Shown: positions 26,787-34,074 of the stretch, one piece after another | Numbering within the stretch: the stretch's first letter is position 1 | Layout of the letters: each line of letters starts with the position of its first letter | Assembly (NCBI GenBank): GCA_042091375.1 | Contig: JBELHO010000015.1 | Span: 1-58,699, forward strand | DNA from: JBELHO01 sp042091375 | GTDB lineage: Bacteria > Pseudomonadota > Gammaproteobacteria > Enterobacterales > Alteromonadaceae | DNA: 58,699 bases | Direction: 5' to 3' | The notes under the pieces: model-generated | Database searches by the model: none | Told to the model about the DNA's origin: nothing | What the model saw: the letters and a program-made list of their open reading frames with translations, nothing else | Made by a program: the position numbers and the translations under genes

Positions 26787-27872
26787 CTATTTACCTATTT
26801 CTGAAATTTGTCCATGTTCCACGTGAAACATCTTATAATTATTGTCAGCAGGAACGATTGGTTCCAGAGCCAATTTGTCTATAGCAGTTATAAGCACCTG
26901 TGAATCAAGTGCTTTATAAGCCGCAGAGAATGCTATTCTAGAGTTACTATCTAGTTCAGCACCTATGTCGTCAATTAATATAATTGGCTTTACTCGATTA
27001 ACTTGTTGGATTAATTTTGCCTGAGCAAAAGTTAACGCCAGTAAAAACAATTTTTGTTGTCCCCTAGACAACACTTGATCGATGTTCCGTTTTTCAACTG
27101 AGAACTTTACATCATATTTATGGCATCCATAAAGTGAATAGCCTTTTAAATATTCCCGTTCATGTTGTTCGGCCAATATATCCGATAAAGAATTTTGTTG
27201 ACCCCATCCTTTAAAATAATTAATAACTATATTGCTATCAATATTTGGCAGCAATATTGCCAGCCAAAAATCTAGTTCTGCTGTTAATTCTTGTACATAC
27301 TGGTATCTCAAAGTAGAAATATGTTCAGACAGTAGTACAAATTTTGTAGTCCAAAAGTCTATTTGTTGGTTGCGAACGCCTTGCTTTAAACAAGCATTCC
27401 TTTGTTTATGGACAGTGTTAAATTCTTTCCATAAGCGTTGAAAATCAGGTTTCACGTGAAACAAACCGAGGTCAAAAAAACGACGACGTTCTCTTGGCCC
27501 ACCAAAAAACAACTTAAAACTTTCCGGTGTTACTATCTGAACAGCAATGTGTTGTACAACAGTAGAGAGTTTATCAACAAAAAGCCCATCAATTTTTAAT
27601 TTAGAAACATTATTTAGGTTACGTTCAATCCCTATCCTACATCGGTTAATAGTATTAACACTGATAATGAATGACTGCTGGTTAACTTGAACTAGATTTT
27701 CACTGCGGCTAGTTCTAAATGATTTACCATGACCTAAATAAAACAAAGCCTCTAGTAAACTACTTTTGCCGCTACCATTATCGCCAATAACAAAGTTCAA
27801 GTCCGGATGAAAACCAATAGAACTGCTGCAAATATTTCTAAAGTGGTTAACTGTAAGTATGTCGACAGCCAT
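26787..27872 (-). CDS. recF: DNA replication and repair protein RecF
   Basis: 361 aa (E. coli 357). An SMC/ABC-type ATPase that with RecO and RecR loads RecA at gaps. Walker A GDNGSGKSS at about 30-38, the signature LSRGQQKL near 270 and Walker B PIILIDDIGAELD near 298-310. Its ATG overlaps the last base of the dnaN stop (TAATG). Unusually, two parS-type sites lie inside this gene (26815-26830 and 27448-27463), so its codons also carry a segregation signal. Confidence 0.97.
   Translation of the reverse strand: MAVDILTVNHFRNICSSSIGFHPDLNFVIGDNGSGKSSLLEALFYLGHGKSFRTSRSENLVQVNQQSFIISVNTINRCRIGIERNLNNVSKLKIDGLFVDKLSTVVQHIAVQIVTPESFKLFFGGPRERRRFFDLGLFHVKPDFQRLWKEFNTVHKQRNACLKQGVRNQQIDFWTTKFVLLSEHISTLRYQYVQELTAELDFWLAILLPNIDSNIVINYFKGWGQQNSLSDILAEQHEREYLKGYSLYGCHKYDVKFSVEKRNIDQVLSRGQQKLFLLALTFAQAKLIQQVNRVKPIILIDDIGAELDSNSRIAFSAAYKALDSQVLITAIDKLALEPIVPADNNYKMFHVEHGQISEIGK
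26815..26830. promoter_or_regulatory. parS: parS centromere site (perfect match) in the recF 3' end
   Basis: TGTTCCACGTGAAACA matches the general bacterial parS consensus TGTTNCACGTGAAACA at all 16 positions. It is the expected ParB-binding site and lies about 10 kb from oriC; parA and parB are in the same window. Confidence 0.88.
27448..27463. promoter_or_regulatory. parS: Second parS site within recF
   Basis: GGTTTCACGTGAAACA holds the perfect 14-bp palindrome GTTTCACGTGAAAC and differs from the 16-bp parS consensus only at the first base. It lies 633 bp from the first site. ParB binding is inferred from the motif. Confidence 0.85.
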
Positions 27873-28975
27873 TACAATCGCATAGGCATAACAACATAAA
27901 TTGCTTCTCCAGAAGATTCACCTTCTATAACAACACTACTATTTGCATCAGCTAAAGTAAATTTAACAACATCATCTTTAATGGCGTTGAGTACATCGAG
28001 AACATAATTAACGTTAAAACCAATCTCTACTTCGGAAAAAGGGAAATCAACAGAAATTATCTCTTCGGCTTGTTCTTGTTCAGGATTGTTTGCGGTAATT
28101 TTCAACTCAGTAGTAGAAAAATTTAAACGCACACCTCTAAACTTTTCATTAGATAATATAGAAGCCCTTGATAATACTTGCTTCAATTGATCTTTATCTG
28201 ATTTGAGAATTTTGTCACCATTCCTAGGAAGTACTCGACGATAATCTGGGAACCTGCCATCGACCAGTTTACTGGTAAAAGAAAACTCTGTATCAATAAT
28301 GCGAATGTGGTTAGATCCAAGAAAAATTTGCACATCTTCATCGACAGGATCTAATAATCTAATAATTTCTAATATACCCTTACGCGGTACAATAACTTGC
28401 CTATGAGGTAAATCTAAATTTTCATTACTGAGTTTACAAATAGCTAGGCGATGTCCATCAGTAGCCACAGAGCGGATCTCACTAGCTTCCGTTTCAATAG
28501 ACATGCCGTTGAGGTAATAACGCACGTCCTGATTGGCCATGGAAAAATGAGTACTTTCTATTAGGCGAAGTAACTGCGATTTTAATAATTTGAATTCAAC
28601 ATCACCCTTCCAAACTTCGATGTTTGGAAAGTCAGCAGCAGCCAAAGTTGATAAAGAATATTTACTGCGGCCAGAACTAATTTTAACTACATCATCGACA
28701 GCTTCAAATAAAATGGTCGCTTGATCAGGTAAACTTTTACAAATATCCAATAATTTACGAGCAGGTATGGTGAGTTTACCTTGATCACCCAGGTTTTCTA
28801 TAGCAGCATAAGAAACCATTTCGAGCTCAAGGTCTGTGGCAGTTAATGTAAGTGAATGCTCACTTACATCAAATAAAATATTTCCTAAAATAGGCAAAGT
28901 GCTTTTGCGCTCAACAGCACCTGAAACGAGCAATAAGGGTTTAAGTAATACTTCGCGATTTAAAGAGAATTTCAT
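27872..28975 (-). CDS. dnaN: DNA polymerase III beta subunit (sliding clamp)
   Basis: 367 aa (E. coli 366). Forms the dimeric ring clamp that tethers DNA polymerases to DNA. Three repeated clamp domains of about 120 residues each; the sequence begins MKFSLNREVLLKPLLLVSGAVERKST-like and ends in VVMPMRL, both family hallmarks of the beta clamp. It lies between dnaA (30 bp away) and recF (1-base overlap). Confidence 0.98.
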   Translation of the reverse strand: MKFSLNREVLLKPLLLVSGAVERKSTLPILGNILFDVSEHSLTLTATDLELEMVSYAAIENLGDQGKLTIPARKLLDICKSLPDQATILFEAVDDVVKISSGRSKYSLSTLAAADFPNIEVWKGDVEFKLLKSQLLRLIESTHFSMANQDVRYYLNGMSIETEASEIRSVATDGHRLAICKLSNENLDLPHRQVIVPRKGILEIIRLLDPVDEDVQIFLGSNHIRIIDTEFSFTSKLVDGRFPDYRRVLPRNGDKILKSDKDQLKQVLSRASILSNEKFRGVRLNFSTTELKITANNPEQEQAEEIISVDFPFSEVEIGFNVNYVLDVLNAIKDDVVKFTLADANSSVVIEGESSGEAIYVVMPMRL

Positions 28976-29005
28976 TATATACCTACTTTTAGTACCTTTA
29001 TAATA

Positions 29006-30373
29006 TTAAGATGAAAGTGTTCTAGTCAAGTTTGAATAATCTTCCTTGATATCATGAGATTCTTCACGCAATGACTTAATTTTGCGACAAGCATGTAAAA
29101 CTGTTGTGTGATCTTTACCACCAAAAGCTTCACCAATTTCGGGCAAACTATGGTTGGTGAGTTCTTTCGATAACGCCATAGCAATTTGTCTAGGCCTAGC
29201 TATAGAGCGGTTACGTCTTTTCGACAAAAGATCTGAAACCTTTATTTTATAATATTCCGCCACAGTGCGTTGAATATTATCAATTGTTACCAATTTGTCT
29301 TGCAAGGCAAGCAAGTCACGTAACGCTTCTTTAACAAATTCGATGGTGATCGAACGGCCAGTAAAATTAGCATTGGCGATAACTCTGTTAAGAGCACCTT
29401 CGAGTTCTCGTACATTAGAGCGCAACCGTTTAGCGATAAAAAAGGCCACTTCATCAGCTAAGTTGATGTGACTTTCATCAGCCTTGCGCTTTAAGATAGC
29501 GACGCGAGTTTCTAATTCAGGAGGTTCAATGGCTATGGTGAGTCCCCATCCGAACCTTGATTTTAATCTGTCCTCTACACCATCGATTTCTTTTGGGTAA
29601 CGATCGCTGGTAAGAATAATTTGCTGATTACCTTCTAGCAAGGCATTAAAGGTATGAAAAAACTCTTCTTGGGTACGCTCTTTATTAGCAAAAAACTGAA
29701 TATCATCGATAAGCAAAGCATCAACAGAGCGGTAGTATTGTTTAAATTTTTCTATGGCGTTATTTTGCAGAGCTCTAACCATATCTTGAACAAAACGCTC
29801 AGAGTGCATGTAGGCGATTTTAGCGTTAGGTTTGTTGAGTAAAATACCGTTACCGACGGCATGGAGTAAATGAGTTTTCCCTAATCCAGTGCCGCCGTAA
29901 ATAAACAATGGATTGTAAGCACTACCAGGATTGTCTGCCACTTGTGTAGCAGCGGCGCGGGCTAACTGATTAGATTTACCTTCGACAAAATTATCGAAAG
30001 TATAATTAACTCTAACATTGGTTTTTTTAGGAATGTTTGGCTCAGGGCTAACTTCTTTATCTATGGTAGCTTGCATAGATTTAACTGGGCTAGAGGGGGC
30101 AACAGAGTTATCAACTACGCTGGGCACAGGTACAGCACCAACGCTAAATTTTAACTGAGGTGGATTATTAGGTTGTTGTAAACAAACCAATTGGTTGATG
30201 CGGTTGACATATTTGTCTCTAACCCAATCGAGAACGAACCTGTTGGGAGCATACAAAGTGATGGTACCATCAGCTAACACCGATTGAAGTGGGCGGATCC
30301 ACATGCTGAATTGCTGAGCAGGTAATTCTTCTTGTAAAATAGAAAGGCAGCGTTGCCAGATAAACTGGTCCAA
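29006..30373 (-). CDS. dnaA: Chromosomal replication initiator protein DnaA
   Basis: 455 aa. Binds DnaA boxes and melts oriC. Domain I (about 1-85) starts with WQRCLSILQEELPAQQFSMWIRPL. Domain II (85-120) is a short Pro/Ser/Val-rich linker. Domain III (about 125-340) is the AAA+ core with Walker A GGTGLGKTHL, Walker B LLIDDIQFF and sensor-type LTSDRYP. Domain IV ends with the DNA-binding signature GGKDHTTVLHACRKI. Upstream, a promoter containing a perfect DnaA box suggests self-repression. First gene of dnaA-dnaN-recF-gyrB. Confidence 0.98.
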   Translation of the reverse strand: MDQFIWQRCLSILQEELPAQQFSMWIRPLQSVLADGTITLYAPNRFVLDWVRDKYVNRINQLVCLQQPNNPPQLKFSVGAVPVPSVVDNSVAPSSPVKSMQATIDKEVSPEPNIPKKTNVRVNYTFDNFVEGKSNQLARAAATQVADNPGSAYNPLFIYGGTGLGKTHLLHAVGNGILLNKPNAKIAYMHSERFVQDMVRALQNNAIEKFKQYYRSVDALLIDDIQFFANKERTQEEFFHTFNALLEGNQQIILTSDRYPKEIDGVEDRLKSRFGWGLTIAIEPPELETRVAILKRKADESHINLADEVAFFIAKRLRSNVRELEGALNRVIANANFTGRSITIEFVKEALRDLLALQDKLVTIDNIQRTVAEYYKIKVSDLLSKRRNRSIARPRQIAMALSKELTNHSLPEIGEAFGGKDHTTVLHACRKIKSLREESHDIKEDYSNLTRTLSS

Positions 30374-30458
30374 ATAAAGCTCCTAAAGTGAGCACTTTTG
30401 CCTAAAATTAAATGCGAATTTAAATAAGGTTAAGTTAATATTATTGTTATCTGAAGCC

Positions 30459-30487
30459 ATTATCCCCTTAGTTATCCACAACTTCAA
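30459..30487 (-). promoter_or_regulatory. dnaA promoter with DnaA box in its spacer
   Basis: On the minus strand TTGAAG (30482-30487) and GATAAT (30459-30464) are 17 bp apart. The perfect DnaA box TTATCCACA (plus-strand reading, 30472-30480) lies wholly in the spacer, so DnaA binding should block RNA polymerase. The start site would be about 80 bases before the dnaA ATG. Confidence 0.65.
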
Positions 30488-30703
30488 TATTGACATTGCA
30501 AATAGTCATAAAAATTCTCTATAACAAGGCTAAAGACAGTATAAGTTTGATAGTATACGATTGATAAATATGTAAAATTTTAACAATATAGCAAACTCAA
30601 TAAAATACTGATTTACTAAATCAAAACAGGCTATAAACAGCACAGAGGCAAAACATCAGCATTATTTGCTAATAACCATAGACTCAAAGGGCATAGCAGA
30701 ATG

Positions 30704-30729
30704 AGGATCATTGAGGATCAACAAGGATC
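30704..30729. repeat. Three AGGATC repeats at exactly 10-bp spacing
   Basis: AGGATC begins at 30704, 30714 and 30724 with 4-base spacers ATTG and AACA. All three Dam sites face the same side of the helix, about 28-50 bp upstream of the rpmH -35. Clustered, helically phased GATC sites suit SeqA or a methylation-sensitive factor, but binding is inference. Confidence 0.6.
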
Positions 30730-30756
30730 TTTATGTAAAACAAAGTATATTAATCG

Positions 30757-30785
30757 TTGACAATAGACGGCACACTATATAAAAT
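30757..30785 (+). promoter_or_regulatory. rpmH promoter
   Basis: A perfect -35 TTGACA (30757-30762), 17-bp spacer and -10 TAAAAT (30780-30785; five of six matches) precede rpmH, giving a leader of about 70 bases. It is the strongest sigma-70 promoter I find in the window. Confidence 0.75.
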
Positions 30786-30861
30786 TCGCCCTCATTTTTA
30801 GACACAGTGTGCTCAGAACGGCGGTTAAGCCAGGGCAACAATCAACCGACGGATTAGCGTA

Positions 30862-30996
30862 ATGAAAAGAACATTTCAACCAAGCGTACTTAAGCGTAAG
30901 CGTAACCACGGATTCCGTGCACGCATGGCAACTAAAAACGGCCGTGCTGTAATCGCACGTCGTCGTGCTAAAGGCAGAGCTAGCCTAAGTGCATAA
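30862..30996 (+). CDS. rpmH: 50S ribosomal protein L34
   Basis: 44 aa, very basic, and the exact bacterial L34 length. It begins MKRTFQPSVLKRKRNHGFRARM and ends RRAKGRASLSA, which is diagnostic. It is a structural protein of the large ribosomal subunit. It is the first gene of rpmH-rnpA-yidD-yidC, divergent from dnaA and driven by the promoter at 30757-30785. Confidence 0.98.
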   Translation: MKRTFQPSVLKRKRNHGFRARMATKNGRAVIARRRAKGRASLSA

Positions 30997-31037
30997 ATAA
31001 TTACTTATTTCTTATAAGTAATGTGATAACCAGCTAA

Positions 31038-31385
31038 ATGGCTAATTATCAATTCAATCGGGAGTCACGTCTGCTGACTCCAGATGATTTTCAAAAAGTA
31101 TTCAAAAAAGCCAAGCGCTTTAACTCCCAACACATCACCCTACTTTTGACACCAGCAACAGCTAACAGCCGCATCGGTTTTGCCATTGCTAAAAAAAGAA
31201 TTAAACTAGCGGTGCAACGCAATAGAATTAAACGTATAGTTAGAGATAGTTATCGCCTAAAAAAATCACAACTACCGAACGTTGACATGGTTATAATGGC
31301 AAAAACTGGTATAGAAAAACTGGAAAATCAAGCAATACATCAACAGATAGAAAAAATATGGCAAAAAATAATCCGCCTCAAATAG
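31038..31385 (+). CDS. rnpA: Ribonuclease P protein component
   Basis: 115 aa (E. coli 119), basic. It is the protein cofactor that helps the catalytic RNase P RNA bind precursor tRNA. The RNR motif region AVQRNRIKRIVRDSYRL near residues 59-75 and the N-terminal LLTPDDFQKVFKKAKRF are typical. It lies 41 bp after rpmH, and its last 28 bases overlap yidD in another frame, a conserved overlap in this gene cluster. Confidence 0.96.
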   Translation: MANYQFNRESRLLTPDDFQKVFKKAKRFNSQHITLLLTPATANSRIGFAIAKKRIKLAVQRNRIKRIVRDSYRLKKSQLPNVDMVIMAKTGIEKLENQAIHQQIEKIWQKIIRLK

Positions 31386-31606
31386 TGTTAGCTGTTGCTA
31401 TCCTAAAGGGCTATCAAAGCTATATCAGTCCTATGCTTGGCAGTAATTGCCGTTTTTCTCCTACTTGCTCAAATTACGCAATAGAAGCAATAAAACGCTT
31501 TGGATTAATAAAAGGTAGTTGGTTAGCGTGCAAACGTATACTAAAATGCCATCCACTGAATGCGGGAGGTGAAGATCCCGTGCCACCCATTAAAAAAGAG
31601 AAATAA
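31358..31606 (+). CDS. yidD: Membrane protein insertion efficiency factor YidD
   Basis: 82 aa (E. coli 85). A small membrane-associated protein thought to aid YidC-dependent insertion. The conserved core GYQSYISPMLGSNCRFSPTC with its paired cysteines, then CKRILKCHPLNAGGEDPVP, is nearly the family consensus. It starts within rnpA (28-bp overlap) and ends 5 bp before yidC. Confidence 0.96.
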   Translation: MAKNNPPQIVLAVAILKGYQSYISPMLGSNCRFSPTCSNYAIEAIKRFGLIKGSWLACKRILKCHPLNAGGEDPVPPIKKEK

Positions 31607-31611
31607 CACCT

Positions 31612-33258
31612 ATGGAATCGCAACGCAGTTTTCTTTTTATTGCGCTTATGGTTGTAACTTATTTATTATTTACCCAATGGCAGCTTCAAAATACGCCAGT
31701 AAATGAACCTTTGAGTGCAGAGCCTAACGCAGTACAAATAGACACAGCATCAAATACTACTGAGGACTTCATTCCAGAATCTACTCAGACTGCTCAACCT
31801 CTAGCTGTATCAAGTGTCGCCACTGAGCAGTTAATAACCGTCACTACCGATGTATTTGTGGTGAAAATTGATCCGAGAGGCGGTGATATAGTTCATGTCG
31901 AATTACTGGACTTTTATACTGAGCAAGGCAATGGTATTCCCTATACCATGTTGCGGACTAACAACCAAAAATACATAGCGCAGAGTGGCTTAATTGGCGC
32001 ACAAGGGATTGATAAAGTCTCCGGCCGCCCTCTTTACTCTAGCCAAACCACAAACTACCAGTTAACTGATAACCAACCTTTGGTAGTAGACCTATTCTAT
32101 CGTGGCAACAATAATATTAACTATACTAAACGATTTACATTTACACCGGCAAACTACAAAGTAGATGTCGATTATATCGTTAATAATCAAGCTGATACTG
32201 CTGCCAGTGTGCAAATGTATGCACAACTTAAACAATCGACCTTTATTGATAACAGCGACTCTGGGTTGTTACCTACCTATCGTGGCGCTGCCTATTCTTA
32301 CTCAGAAGATCCCTATGAGAAATATGGCTTTGATGACATTGCCGATGCAAATTTAAATATTACCACCGATGGCGGCTGGGTGGCTATGCTAGAACATTAC
32401 TTTGTATCAGCATGGGTTCCTAATAAGAATGAAGTTAACCAGATATATACGCGCTATTCAGGGCAAAATGAAGCGGTAATTGGCTTTAAAGCACCAACAG
32501 TAGTAATAGAACCGCGCTCAGAGGGCACCGTTTCGGCAGTTTTTTATGTTGGACCAAAAGATCAAGATGCGCTTGAAGCAATAGAAGATAGTTTAGACTT
32601 AACTATCGACTATGGTTTTCTCTGGATGATAAGCCAGCCACTATTTTATTTACTGATCTGGATCCAATCTTTTGCTGTCAACTGGGGTGTGGCTATTATT
32701 ATTATTACCCTAATAGTTAAAGGGGTAATGTACCCGTTAACAAAGGCACAATACGTGTCTATGGCTAAAATGCGTGATTTAGCACCTAAAATGGCACAAA
32801 TTAAAGAGCGCTTTGGTGATGATAGGCAAAAAATGTCACAAGCCACCATGGAAATGTACAGAAAAGAAAAAGTTAATCCAGCAGGCGGTTGTTTACCTCT
32901 ATTGATCCAAATGCCTATTTTCTTAGCCTTGTATTGGGTATTTCTTGAAAGCGTAGAGTTGCGCCATGCACCATTTGGACTTTGGTTACAAGATTTATCT
33001 GCTAAGGATCCTCTCTATATATTGCCAATCTTAATGGGGGCAAGTATGGTCATAATGCAAAAAATGCAGCCCATGACCATACAAGATCCAATGCAACAAA
33101 AAATCATGCAATGGATGCCTGTTATGTTTACTGTATTTTTCTTTTGGTTCCCTTCTGGATTGGTACTGTACTGGTTGGTTAGTAACTTAATATCGATAGT
33201 TCAGATGAAAATTATTTTTTCAGGTATTGAAAAAGCGAAATTAAAAACTGCAAAATAA
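31612..33258 (+). CDS. yidC: Membrane protein insertase YidC
   Basis: 548 aa (E. coli 548). Inserts and folds inner-membrane proteins, alone or with SecYEG. An N-terminal transmembrane anchor (FLFIALMVVTYLLFTQW, residues 6-22) is followed by the large periplasmic P1 domain (about 55-330) and five C-terminal transmembrane segments from about residue 340. The conserved NPAGGCLPLLIQMPIFLALYW segment lies near 420-440. It closes rpmH-rnpA-yidD-yidC and is followed by an intrinsic terminator at 33282-33315. Confidence 0.98.
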   Translation: MESQRSFLFIALMVVTYLLFTQWQLQNTPVNEPLSAEPNAVQIDTASNTTEDFIPESTQTAQPLAVSSVATEQLITVTTDVFVVKIDPRGGDIVHVELLDFYTEQGNGIPYTMLRTNNQKYIAQSGLIGAQGIDKVSGRPLYSSQTTNYQLTDNQPLVVDLFYRGNNNINYTKRFTFTPANYKVDVDYIVNNQADTAASVQMYAQLKQSTFIDNSDSGLLPTYRGAAYSYSEDPYEKYGFDDIADANLNITTDGGWVAMLEHYFVSAWVPNKNEVNQIYTRYSGQNEAVIGFKAPTVVIEPRSEGTVSAVFYVGPKDQDALEAIEDSLDLTIDYGFLWMISQPLFYLLIWIQSFAVNWGVAIIIITLIVKGVMYPLTKAQYVSMAKMRDLAPKMAQIKERFGDDRQKMSQATMEMYRKEKVNPAGGCLPLLIQMPIFLALYWVFLESVELRHAPFGLWLQDLSAKDPLYILPILMGASMVIMQKMQPMTIQDPMQQKIMQWMPVMFTVFFFWFPSGLVLYWLVSNLISIVQMKIIFSGIEKAKLKTAK

Positions 33259-33281
33259 CCTGAAAAAAGACCTTTATATTT

Positions 33282-33315
33282 AAAAAAGCCAGCTTGCTAT
33301 TAGCTGGCTTTTTTT
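33282..33315 (+). terminator. Intrinsic terminator after yidC
   Basis: AAAAAAGCCAGC pairs with GCTGGCTTTTTT around the 9-base loop TTGCTATTA, ending in seven T. Its core and downstream flank recur almost unchanged at 34499-34534. Confidence 0.88.
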
Positions 33316-33324
33316 ATGACTAAA
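33288..33324 (+). repeat. Left copy of a terminator-containing direct repeat
   Basis: The 37-bp stretch from GCCAGC to ATGACTAAA matches 34499-34534 with two substitutions and one deleted T. The copies flank the sigma/DUF6768 module, and the match goes beyond the stem into loop and flank, so common descent is likely. Confidence 0.7.
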
Positions 33325-33352
33325 ATTAATTTTTAAAATTGAGTAAAAAATA

Positions 33353-33377
33353 AAAAAGCATGAGCACTGTGCTTTTT
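33353..33377 (+). terminator. Terminator-like hairpin upstream of the sigma gene
   Basis: AAAAAGCA and TGCTTTTT form an 8-bp stem with a 9-base loop and a T-tract. It lies about 37 bp after the yidC terminator and could back it up, isolating the sigma module from yidC read-through. Confidence 0.45.
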
Positions 33378-33435
33378 AAACAAAATAGAAGACGACACTA
33401 TAATAATATAGGCGCTGAAAAAAATTTGCTGCTCG

Positions 33436-33461
33436 TGAACCTTTTTAAAAGTGTAGACGTC
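33436..33461 (+). promoter_or_regulatory. ECF-type promoter of the sigma/DUF6768 module
   Basis: TGAACC (33436-33441), a 16-bp spacer and CGTC (33458-33461) fit the general ECF promoter pattern (GAAC at -35, CGTC or GTC at -10). It lies 42 bp before the sigma ATG, so the module may switch itself on. A sigma-70-like TATAAT also occurs at 33399-33404, without a good -35. Confidence 0.55.
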
Positions 33462-33503
33462 TTTATTAATGAAAAAATTAAATATGTGAGATCAGAAAGA
33501 TAA

Positions 33504-33752
33504 ATGCAAAAAGCTAAAGAATATTTACTTGTACTAGCAGCAAAAAAAGGCGATGAAAAAGCATTTACGCTTCTGTATAAATTTTACCAACAGTCACTAC
33601 TGAGATTTGCATATAAAATATCAGGTGACACACAGTTAGCTCAAGAAGCTGTTCAAAATAGTTGGCTTAACGTTGCAAAAAAGTTGATTTTATTGAGGGA
33701 TCCGCGTGCTTTTAAAAGTTGGTTGTTTAAGTCTGTACGTTGGCGAGTGTAA
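33504..33752 (+). CDS. ECF sigma factor, N-terminal half (region 2), ended by an in-frame stop
   Basis: 82 aa. The sequence is sigma-70 region 2: AAKKGDEKAFTLLYKFYQQSLLRFAYKISGDTQLAQEAVQNSWLNV, then RAFKSWLFKSVRWRV, the core-binding and -10-recognition helices. It stops at TAA (33750-33752). Two codons later (GAC CTT) the same frame continues into the region 4 gene at 33759, so a single substitution (for example TTA to TAA) would explain the break. Joined, the two give about 181 residues, a normal ECF sigma length. It is either a recent pseudogene, a sequencing error, or two separately made halves. A weak purine-rich ribosome site precedes the ATG. Confidence 0.75.
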   Translation: MQKAKEYLLVLAAKKGDEKAFTLLYKFYQQSLLRFAYKISGDTQLAQEAVQNSWLNVAKKLILLRDPRAFKSWLFKSVRWRV

Positions 33753-33758
33753 GACCTT

Positions 33759-34049
33759 ATGGATAAATCAAAAAATGATAAAACTGTTCTGCTAGAGGAT
33801 GTAACAGAGGATTTAAATGTCTGTGAGACAATATACAAAACAAAAAATAAAACCGACGAGCGAACAGATACTGTAATGGCACTTATAGATACTTTGCCTG
33901 AAATTGATAAACAAGCCATTTATTTATTCTATTTAGAAGAAATGAAAATAACAGAAATTTCAGCAATCCTTCAAATCCCTGCAGGCACGGTTAAATCAAG
34001 ACTTAATCGATCCCGTAAAAAACTGCGTGAGCAAGTGAAACAAACATAG
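33759..34049 (+). CDS. ECF sigma factor, C-terminal half (region 4)
   Basis: 96 aa. After a charged linker (about 1-40) comes sigma-70 region 4.2, a helix-turn-helix that reads the -35 element: LIDTLPEIDKQAIYLFYLEE, MKITEISAILQIPAGTVKSR and LNRSRKKLREQ. It is in the same frame as the region 2 half and begins 6 bases after its TAA, so termination-reinitiation at ATG 33759 is possible; only a weak Shine-Dalgarno-like stretch is seen. Both halves keep intact-looking residues, with no further stops. Followed 25 bp later by the DUF6768 gene. Confidence 0.75.
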   Translation: MDKSKNDKTVLLEDVTEDLNVCETIYKTKNKTDERTDTVMALIDTLPEIDKQAIYLFYLEEMKITEISAILQIPAGTVKSRLNRSRKKLREQVKQT

Positions 34050-34074
34050 TTGTTCAATAAAAAAGGAAAGTACC

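Larger units (their letters stand above)
30374..30861. other. dnaA-rpmH intergenic regulatory region
   Basis: A 488-bp gap between divergent dnaA and rpmH. It carries the dnaA promoter with a DnaA box (30459-30487), an AGGATC triple repeat (30704-30729) and the rpmH promoter (30757-30785). In some gammaproteobacteria (Pseudomonas) this interval is the origin, but it has only one perfect DnaA box here, against the richer mioC-mnmG interval. Confidence 0.7.

Noticed and set aside
30380..30400. SlmA-like site (GTGAGCACT) just before dnaA
   Set aside because: Only half of the GTGAGTACTCAC palindrome is kept; too weak to list.
30374..30861. dnaA-rpmH gap as the replication origin
   Set aside because: Only one perfect DnaA box and three GATC sites, against five box-like sites, nine GATC and GATC-headed AT repeats in the mioC-mnmG gap. 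Not excluded; whole-genome GC skew would decide.
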